Of a stretch of DNA of 64,000 bases, positions 54,965 to 64,000 are shown piece after piece (positions within the stretch are counted from its first letter, which is position 1; the number at the start of each line of letters is the position of its first letter). A program made the translations under genes and the position numbers. Source of the DNA: Suillus spraguei (Eukaryota; Basidiomycota; Agaricomycetes; Boletales; Suillaceae); NCBI GenBank assembly GCA_016800925.1, contig JABCPU010000180.1:1-64000 (forward strand). Direction: 5' to 3'. The notes under the pieces were generated by a model. It made no database searches. It saw nothing but the letters and a program-made list of their open reading frames with translations, and was not told the origin of the DNA.

Positions 54965-57900
54965 TCACAGTATGTCAGACCGGCAAAGCGGGCAGCTTGA
55001 TGAATGACTGCTTTTGAACCACTGAAGGCCAATTTAGATCGTGAGAAGGGTCGAATGTCTCGTACTCACTTTGTACAAGCAACTTGCATGGAAACGGTTC
55101 TTGCAGGTCTTGCAAGGCTTTTGTGGAAGGCTGCTGTCCATGACACTGATAATCCTGCGGCAAAGTAAGGACCAATATAATCATACGAGAAATTTGCGTA
55201 CGAGTAACAGATTGCACACTCCACTTGACCGGCGAAATGGAGGGTCACATTCTTCGTGAATAAAGTTAGGCCGTCGACAATACGACCGTTCTGCGTATGA
55301 CTCGTTAAAAGGACCAGCACTGATCATTGCCGTATCGTTTACCTGTTGCCAAACAATTTGTTGTACCCCCAACACCCAAGCTCTCCATCTATCTTCAGAT
55401 ACACCGACCATCTTCGTATCACGGATTTCAAGTCGGTGCAATGGCCAGTCGTTTGGCAATCTCAGAGATAGTTCCAGCACTTGGTCATCGACTGTGTAGG
55501 AGGCTGTGACCTCTCCAGCGTTCGGTGATACTTTGACGACGAGATTCTCCGTTGTGTGTAGTTCTGAGGATGGATCAGCCTGCCGCACCTGTGCAAGCTC
55601 GGCTCTGATAATGCCTGGTGAGAAGTATGAAGCAGTGTAGTCCACCACCGCGATAATAGCTGTCTGTCTGAACAGTCTGAGATCCAGGCTCGTATTAACG
55701 CTGGGACTGTCAGAAGCGCTCGATGATAGATATGAGCGGCTAGGAGTCGTAGGCCGAGGACGCTCTCGGGCTCGAAGTCTGAGGAAAGTTAGTTTGAAGA
55801 CATGACACAGGACAGAACCACTGACAGTCAATGAAAAAGTCGTCGACTGCCCAAATGTCAAGTTTGAATGCCCTCTTCTTTCCACTGAACAGACCAAGGA
55901 TATCGAAAACATTGGGAATGAAGAAATCTCCGATATACCAAGGTTCCTCATTTGATTAAAGTACTGTGACCTAACTTTGATAGACTGGAGTGTGCGTTAG
56001 CTAAGAATGTCTTTAGCCCTAAATCAGCACTCACAGCGTCGATGAACAAATCAAACATGATCATCCATGCTAGTAGATAACCGGAAGCTTTGTATAGTTC
56101 TGATAACTCAATCTCGACATTGTCTGATTCAGAATCATGCAGTTCCTCTGCCGACGTGAAATTCGATTGCAAAATAGCAAGAAGTTCAGCAGGTAATTCA
56201 GCGCTGACATTTTTTTCTGTGTCAACAGCAGATTCGATGACAAAATGTTCGGTCCGCTTTCGAGCTGCTTTGTGCAGAAGGCTGTATCCCATGCGCTGAA
56301 CCTCGTAGGAAGGATCAGTGAGGAGGTGACACATCTAGACATCAGGTATCAGCACAGGCACTCGAAACCATTCAAAAATGCTACTTCGGGTAGAGTTTTC
56401 TCGTTCACTAATGCATCAGGCAACCCTTGGATGACCGCAAGTGCCAGTTCCTTGCACAAAGAACGTGGTTCGGAACGATCGGCATTATCTGTTACAACCT
56501 CAGCGTCATGCTCTACTGGTCTAAGTTGCGACTGACCAAGTTTTGCGGATACCAAGTTCTTAACAAGCGCCAAAATAGGTTCTTTCCTCCCGTCCCAGCT
56601 TGCACGCAGTGGCTTGTTGGTCAGGACCAGATCTTGAATAGTAAGGATAAGACGGAGTGATCTCCCTAGCATCGTTAGTGTTGCGTTATCGGCAAAAGAA
56701 CAATTCTGGGTGTAACTCAGCGATGAGTATGGTGATGACTGATTAGACTGGCTGAAATACCTCTAAGTTATTCTCAACTACATCAAAAATAAATTCCCAA
56801 TGGTTCCCAGCAACGTTCTGCAAAATCGGAGACAAATGGATGAACAAAAGTGGCATCATGCTCTCCACATCTTCATCGATATCTTCGTCGGAAGAAACCC
56901 AAGCTTGGCAGGTCTTCACGACATTGACGGCGCGCTGCTGTGGCAAGAACACTACTTCAGACTCAGAATCGGGGGCTGTCGCTACAAGACGACGAAACAG
57001 GACGACTCCTGTCGTGTTTGCTCTACTCGCAGGTACTCCGAGGATATTCGAGGCAATCTCGTTGCGGTAACGGTCCATTCTCAATGGTTCTGGAGCAAAT
57101 TCAGTGATGCTGGCGAGGATAGCCACAGTAGTTTGGGGCGCTATAGATATATTAAACGAACACCGATCACGATGTAATTTATGTAGCGCACCTGTCTTTT
57201 CCAGCCCACGTGCCAGATTCAACCATTGGTCAGAATCAGTTTTGCTAGCGTTCGCAAATAGGTGTTTCAACACCGAGCGCAGTACTAGTGCATCTCTGAC
57301 AGTATTTTCCCTTTTGGCATGATTGACAATGTCCACGACAAAAGACACCAAAACATCCGACGAAGTTGTCGCGCGAGTGGACATGCAAGCGTTGACAACT
57401 TGACTGTGAAGACCATCATCCCCTGTAGACAGGAGGTAAGTGGATAGTTGGTGAACCTTCCCTAACAGTCTGCGCAGTTCTGACCGCGATACGTCTGGTC
57501 CAAATAATCCACTTGGATTCGCGGGGACACGTAGAGCATCGTTCGCGTATTGACCAAGTATCAGTATGTGCCGAAGCGCCCACATATTTTCCTTGGCGAT
57601 GCTCCGATTGTCACCCAAGTACGCCAGAAGAGCAGATGTAGCCCTGATGTATGGTGAATATCCCCTTGAATCGAATTCCAGGCCAGAGATAGTCGAATTC
57701 TCAAACTCTGAGATGGCCGGGATGATGGACTCGATGAATGCAAGACTAGGGTCTGGTGGATCTGACGGAAGCGAATTAATCATTGTGTTGAATTCGCCTG
57801 GTGTAGGGAAGACGTCTGCAAGCGGGGTGATATCAATGCCCTTCGGCTTATGACCTGAAAGTGTTAGAATATCTTCTGGTCTGAAACAGGTTAGAAATAT

Positions 57901-60900
57901 AATAAAACATGGTGAGGCGCACTAACCGCGTGCAGGTAGAGCAATCTTGAAGAAGCGCTTTCAACTTCTCTTTAATTATTCCCCTCATAACGTCCTGGAA
58001 TCCTATATCTGTCTTCCAAACCCAGAAATTCCAAACCCCTTGTGCGGTATCGATTATAAGTGTTTCCAATGTAGGGAACGTTACTGGTAGTAGATATCCT
58101 ACGATGAAAACATTCGGGAGAACAGATGCCAGTGAGTCGTTGGTGAGTTCACAGTTCTGACTGAACATGATACGCGTGAACTCTATAACAGTGGCTAGCC
58201 AGGTGGACGGCCCATTCGTTGTGTACAGAGTATCGTCTATAGTGGACGATAAGGACGATACAAGGGTCTGGAACAAGATATCTTGCCCATTCTCCGAGAG
58301 GAAAAAGTCTATTCAACAGTCAGTTAAGAATCCAAAGATCAAAGGAGAACTCACTTTGTGCTTGGATGAGCCTCTTGACCAAATCACTGCGAGAAGTCGA
58401 CACATCTCCGTTCAGCACCTCAATAAACAGGTGCTCTATGACACCATCTAATTCGCCGTCCTCAGGCCGCAGATATTTAGGACATGTGTTGGCACCAATC
58501 ACGTCCAGCAGCGATGACAACATGTCAATCTGTTGGGAAACATCGACCAGTAAAACATGCCATAGTTCTACGCAAAGATCTTCGTCATTTCGACGAGACA
58601 TGAATGCAGAGATTGCCTGAGGAGAAGCTTGCAGAATGCGGAGCGCATTGTTAACGAACATGTTATCCATTCTCTGCTAACAGTTAAGGACTGTACTGCC
58701 ACAAAGGAAAGAAGGGTTACACACCACAGCGAAGTCGGTGTGCTGGAATAGATGAGATCCAAACGTCTCTATTAGCGTGATCACCACGCCGATGTTCTTT
58801 GAAACCTCAGCAGTAGTCGCATCAGAGGCAAGGACCATCTCGCACTTCCCAACAGTTTCCTGCACATATTTGCTAATGAGAGTGCGTGTAGCCTCTGCGG
58901 GAAGGTCTTTCGTTTCAAAAGTGTCCACGAACGTCCGGAGCACCGTAGGCGTAAGAGAGAAACTCTCGTCTTCTTGAGAAAGAATCGCACTCGAGACAGT
59001 ATCCCAGGCAGTTGTGAAAAGATCTGCGAAGGACACATGTTTTAGATCAAAGTGGTGGTGGACGTAATAGACTCACCAATTTTCATGCGATGCAAAGATA
59101 GTAATGAACTGGCTATCAACTTCCCTGCATCATTCTCGTCAGTTCTTAGGCGCCTTGCTTTAAGCTCTTCCCAAATGCGCGTGAATTGAGATCTGACAAG
59201 TTTATCTGCCACATCTTGTAGATGTGTGTTATTTGGCACCGGGTCATCTGAAACAGACCCAGATAACGCTCCATGGTCCTGGGATCCACTCAACAGTCTT
59301 CTCAAAAAGAACACCAAACATTCCAGGAGAGACGAAAGGAATGAGGCAGAAGGCACCTTTCTCTCTAAAGAACTCAGAGCATGCCCGTCGATCGCAGCCC
59401 AGAACGAGGTGAAGAAATCGTCGAGGGGCATCCCCGTCCTAGATGAAGCTGTGATGACCTGCTAGGAGGATTACTAATTGCAACATGTCGCAGCGATGAA
59501 CATACGGAGGAGGGAATTGTCGATAAAACAACAAGGACCATAGGATACCCCTCAACGGGTGATCCAGCACACCCAAGTTCAAGGAATTGAAGAAACTCGC
59601 GGTATGCCTCAGAAGAATGTTCCTTGTGAGTGGAAGGTGTTCTAGTCTCAAGCTCCTCGCTATCTGAGTCCGAATCATCATCATCATCATCATCATCCTC
59701 GTGTTTATCTGCGTTATATGCCCTTCAAGAATCCACGCATTTGGAAACTCTGTGGAACAAAAAAGTTGGAAACATTTGATGAAAAGGCCATTGAAATCGG
59801 GTTACCTTTGAGGAAAAGTAAGACTGGCTGGAACAGAGCATTTCTAACTCCTGAGTCCGTCTCAACCCATGCTGAACGAAGTAAAGCGGTGCTCAGCATG
59901 GGAATAAATGGCTCAACAGCGTCTGTATACTTCTCAGCACCTTGAACAAAATAACAATTTCCTAGATCACCTTTGTAACGTTGTAGCAGCACAGACAATA
60001 ATGCCCACGTGGCCTGGCGTACTTGAGGTTGCCCATGCCCTAGACTACGGATTTCAGGGTCAGGAATCCAAGGCGCATGTTCACTGCAACACAACGACGT
60101 CCAAAACAGTGGGTTGGACAGCAGCACAGATAGATCATCTAGAGATGTAATCTTTGAGGCAAGTCGAGCATCTATAGAACTATGAGGGGAATTATGAGCA
60201 TTGCTTTTGACCTAACTTACTAAAGAGCCAGCGGAAAGCGCTCAGCGCGCCAAAACGAAGTCGAGCATTCCTATCAAGATCACTCTCTTCATCTGCCTTG
60301 TTAGATTCTAGTTCTTCCCTAGGGGCTGCCGGAATGAATCTTCCACCGGGCTTTTTGATGCCCGGAGTAGGAGCTGCAACTGGTGCAGCAGGGTTGAGGT
60401 AAAGATGAACTCCTGGAGGATCCAAAATAGTTCTTTGAAGAAACTCCATGATGGAGGTCAGCATCTCAAAGTTTACTAGTGCTTCTCCGTCTACACCCGG
60501 AGAAGTGATACTAGACCAGGACTTCTGCCCCTGCACAGATACCTGACGATCAACATCGTGTGCGAGCATGCACCATGTACCCAGAAGAGCCTCGTTTTGC
60601 TCAGACGTTGCAGTCTCTCTCAAAAAGAAGGCAGTAGCATCCCGGACAGCAGGGATCCGTAGATATGATAAATGGAGTGCAGCGGCCAAGAGGCGGATCC
60701 GGCGGACAGGGTGTGTAAAGAATACAGGAGCCCTATGAAACTAGATGGGGTCGACGTCAAGATATGGATCACGATTGCCAAACGACGCACCCAAACTGGT
60801 AGCATCATGACAAGTGCATCGCATTCCACACTCTCATCCCCGCTCCTTGAATTTTCATGGATCCATTTTGACTGAAGTTCTTCTAGAGCCCGTCCCTTTG

Positions 60901-61174
60901 TGACTGGATCCTTCTTTCCCAAGGATCGAAGAACGATAACAAGTTCCGGAGGAAGTCTATGCACGAGGCCGAGAGTATCCAATGGATCCGGTTGGGGTGG
61001 GGCAGGCTTAGAGGGATGAATGTAGACCTTCTTCCGGGGCTCTTTCTTTTGTCCTTTCTGTTTCTTCTGCTTCGCGACAACAGGGACTTCCGGAGGGGGT
61101 ACACCTACAGCTGCCTTGCGAGCATTCTTCTTCCGTGTACCTGAAGTCGCTGAAGACTTCGTGTTCTTTGGCAT
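54965..61174 (-). CDS. LTN1: Listerin E3 ubiquitin ligase (Ltn1)
   Basis: A long minus-strand gene with many short introns, start codon at 61174 and stop at 54967-54965. The N-terminus is basic (MPKNTKSSATSGTRKKNARK) and is followed by the conserved LPPELVIVLRSLGKKDPVTK block, then HEAT/ARM-like helices throughout (for example HPVRRIRLLAAALHLSYLRI after the first intron). The C-terminus has an RWD-like region (VTASYTVDDQVLELSLRLP) and ends with a RING of Listerin type: CAIC, CKTC, FHASC, CPLC with the last cysteine pair close to the end. Ltn1 is part of the ribosome quality-control complex and ubiquitinates nascent chains stuck on 60S subunits. It is divergent from the helicase gene, 234 bp apart. 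No disabling change was noticed. Confidence 0.92.
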
Positions 61175-61408
61175 AACTATTTACAGGCAAATAAGAGCTG
61201 CAAGATGCAGCATGCAATTACGATTACTAAGTGATGGTGGTGGCAGAGGGTATGTTCTGACTAGCGGTTGTTTGTACTTGTTGAATCCTAAAGCCTTTGA
61301 TTTCCTTTTAGAAAAATATTTCAAGTTGGATTCTTAAAAACTTCCTTCCTCTTACCATTAATTCGTCACGTTGTGATCTACCTCATCTTTGAGGCTTACA
61401 GCTCGTAC
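61175..61408. promoter_or_regulatory. Shared divergent promoter of LTN1 and the DEAD-box gene
   Basis: The 234 bp between the two start codons is the only possible 5' region for both genes. No clear TATA box is seen in the spacer on either strand. Co-regulation is inferred from the arrangement only. Confidence 0.5.
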
Positions 61409-63952
61409 ATGACGTGCAGTCTACTCGCTCGAGTAGCGACAACCTCAAGTAGACCATGCTTTCATCCACAACCCTTTCAGAGGCAAAGTCATGGGTTTGC
61501 AACACTTAGAGGAAAACGCGCAGGTATGATATGTGATCTCTAGCCAGTATAGCTGCAATAATTGTGAATTCTCAGGCATTTTAATTCCTCGTGTTTGTTT
61601 ACGGAAGTATGAATCTACTGCAGCAGCCGTTCCTTCCTTCGCACCGCAAGAAGATATTACAACTACTCCTTCCGTTGCTCTGCAAGAAAATGTCACAACT
61701 GCTCCAGCACCCACAGGTATCCCGGCGGGTGACCTTACTCTCGAACAACCATCATGGGAATCGATTAAGAAAATGATATCCTACCCTACACTCCGTGCTA
61801 TCATTGAGAAGCCTTACCAGTTCAAAACAATGACCCCCGTCCAAGCTGAAGTTGCAAAGCTTCTCCCAGGGCTTGCTCTACCTCCCGACTCAACATCTAC
61901 TGACGTCCCGACACACCCACGAGATCTTTTGGTCAAGGCAAAAACTGGTACCGGGAAGACTTTTGCGTTCCTAATTCCAGCTATCGAGGCTCGAGTGAAT
62001 GCCATCCATGCTTGGGGTAAGCAAGCGGTTCGCGATGCAGGCCTTGTTTCAGACAAGCATCTAGAGGTACGAGCTAGGAGACAATTTACTAGGGAACACG
62101 TCGGTACTCTTATCATCAGCCCCACTCGAGAGCTCGCTACGCAGATTGCCAATACCGCTATCAAGTTAACCCATCATCACAAGGATTTTGAGGTTAGACT
62201 ATTCTATGGCGGATCAAGCAAGCGAATGCAAATGCGCGACTTCATGAAAGGGCGGAGGGACATCGTCGTAGCTACCCCCGGGCGACTTCGTGATTTGCTG
62301 CAGTCAGAGCCTGAGGTAGCGAAAGGTATCAGCAAATGTAAAATGGTATGTCACCTGCGAGTTCAGCATGATCCCATTGCTTACTGAATTTTGGCCAGGT
62401 GATATTTGATGAGGCAGACATGCTTCTTGATATGGGCTTCCGGGATGACATTGATGCGATTATGAGTTATTTGCCGCCTAAATCTGAAAGGCAGACATTC
62501 CTCTTTTCAGCAACACTATCTCGGACCGTTCGCCAGGTTGCACAGACAGTTCTTGCTCAGGACCATAAATTCATTGACGTAGTTCCCGATAATGAATCCC
62601 CAGTCCATGCACACGTCCCCCAATATCACACTGTCCTCCCCAATCCATCTCAACAGATTCCTCACCTTCTTCGTCTCCTCGCACACGACCAGCTTACAAA
62701 CCCGGGAAAGAGCAAAGTCTTGTTATTCCTGCCCACGACACGCATGACGCAGCTTTTCGCGACACTCACTCGCGAGCTTTCAAAAGTAGTATTGCCTGCT
62801 GGGGCGCACACCAGGGTGTATGAGATTCACTCTAAGCGTACACAGGACTCACGCATAGCCGCCTCTGATGCTTTCCGCGCTGACAAGTCTGGAGCATCGA
62901 TTCTCGTCAGCTCCGACGTCTCTGCACGAGGTGTAGACTATCCAGGGGTGACGCGGGTCATTCAGCTCGGTATCCCCGCCGCCACGGAACAGTACATTCA
63001 TCGTGTGGGACGCACTGGTCGCCAGGGCTCTACAGTTGGGCGTGGGGACTTAGTTCTTCTACCTTGGGAGATTGGCTTTTTAAGCTGGCAGCTCAACGAA
63101 GTTCCGCTAAAGCCAGTCACTTCAGATGAGCTCGCTCGCCAGGTCCAGGACCTCGCAGCTCGCTACGACGCTGACCCTCAAGCGGCATTCAATCAGGTAC
63201 CAATCAAGTCACATGATGTCAAAGGTCGACCGATGCGCAACGGACCCAAGATGTATGAGGCGCCGCTTTCACCACGCCTTTCCTCAGGAGAAATGAACAA
63301 CAGTATCACGGAGCTACTAAAACATATCGACGAAGAAGCCGTCAAGGAGACTTTTGCTTCCTTACTTGGCTATTATATTCCCAAGTCGCCTGAGCTGCGA
63401 GTCCAGAAGGGCAATATTCTGGCTGGATGTAGAAGTTGGTCAACAGAAGCATGCGGCCTACCTACGCCTCCATATGTCAGCGACAGCTTCCTGCAGAAGA
63501 TGGGCCTTAACGACGGACGCACGAAGCACTTTGGCAAGTCGTACCGGGACCCTACGTCCTCTGCGAGACCTACAAATTCATGGGAAAAAAGGGGCAAGCA
63601 GAACAACAGGTCTTTCGAGAACTCCAGGGGAAACTTCCGTCGGGACGAGCAGTTAGATAATGATGACCCCTCTGGCGATGTTGACGAGTATCGTGGTGCA
63701 CGTTATGGAAGGGAGAGGCCCAAGCCACGCAAAGAGTGGGATCGTGACAACCATTCTAGCGACGTTGAAGAGTATCGCGGTACACGTTATGGAAGCCAGA
63801 AGCCCAGGCCCCAAAGAGAGTGGGTGCATCCCAGTGATCCTTCTCGCAATACTGAAGAGTCTCATGGTTCGCGCTACGGGAGGGAGAGCAGACAATGGTC
63901 GCGTGATGCTCCGCGCCGCGAGAACAGCTCACGTGGGTTTGGCAATCGGTGA
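61409..63952 (+). CDS. MSS116: Mitochondrial-type DEAD-box RNA helicase (Mss116-like), 812 aa
   Basis: Exons 61409-61523, 61576-62345 and 62399-63952 join in phase. The first exon gives a basic, hydroxylated leader (MTCSLLARVATTSSRP, then SHGFATLRGKRAG) that looks like a mitochondrial presequence; this is why 61409 was chosen over the ATG at 61454, whose frame stops. Helicase motifs: AKTGTGKT at 160-167 (Walker A), PTREL near 221, TPGRL, DEAD at 299-302, SAT, SSDVSARGVD, and HRVGRTGR. The C-terminal tail is Arg/Asn-rich with three imperfect repeats around EYRGARYGRE, EYRGTRYGSQ and ESHGSRYGRE, like the basic tail that tethers RNA in Mss116. Probable role: ATP-driven RNA chaperone for mitochondrial introns or ribosomes. 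Mss116 is the best guess among close DEAD-box paralogues. Confidence 0.9.
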
Positions 63953-64000
63953 AGGATCGGCCATGATGCAATATTAATGTAAACCGCATACAATGCACCA

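Noticed and set aside
61454..61523. Helicase start at ATG 61454
   Set aside because: That frame meets a stop after 17 codons (tag at 61505-61507), whereas ATG 61409 gives an open exon that splices in phase and looks like a mitochondrial leader.

Overview
The window looks like a gene-rich but heavily rearranged region of a filamentous basidiomycete (probably Agaricomycetes) nuclear genome. The signs are many genes split by 40-70 bp GT-AG introns, a HET-domain protein fused to WD40 repeats, an LTR/Copia element with an initiator-tRNA anticodon-loop primer site, a TOK-type two-pore potassium channel, an Fcy2-type permease array, a P450 and a type-B carboxylesterase. No prokaryotic features, CRISPR arrays, rRNA or convincing tRNA genes were seen.

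Layout. 1-330: broken 3' end of a HET gene, a duplicate of the one ending at 9799. 697-4181: ten-exon gene for a ~999-aa unrecognised protein with a possible nuclease-like ExK motif and one in-frame stop. 5641-6838: tandemly duplicated upstream region, its second copy interrupted by a 650-bp insertion with a 10-bp target duplication. 6836-9799: WD40-TPR-HET gene, one in-frame stop. 10189-15434: complete, young Copia retrotransposon (minus strand). 15725-16077: orphan 3' end of ZPR1. 16790-31970: two versions of the same gene order: secreted protein 'A', Derlin, TOK1 channel, and a minus-strand gene 'X'. The right-hand version (21529-31970) holds a full channel gene and a nearly full Derlin; the left-hand version (16797-20911) is collapsed by two large internal deletions. 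32260-41610: purine-cytosine permease (NCS1/Fcy2) array with three nearly complete genes and a remnant of a fourth, again produced by duplication plus internal deletion. 43069-44151 (minus): small multi-exon unknown gene. 45551-47769: intact P450. 48001-52690: carboxylesterase flanked by two decayed copies of an alpha/beta-hydrolase fragment, with a foreign Gag zinc-knuckle remnant. 54965-61174 (minus) and 61409-63952 (plus): divergent housekeeping pair, Listerin E3 ligase and a mitochondrial-type DEAD-box helicase.

The right end (from about 54.9 kb) is conserved core genome. The left 53 kb behaves like a duplication hotspot: four independent local duplications, each followed by deletion or single-base damage, beside a recently inserted retrotransposon. 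Several genes carry exactly one disabling change (stops at 2294, 7727 and 20866; a 1-nt loss near 25240), which fits either recent decay, allelic differences in a dikaryon, or assembly errors. All gene models were made by eye from splice signals and reading frames; exon boundaries are inferred, not supported by transcripts.
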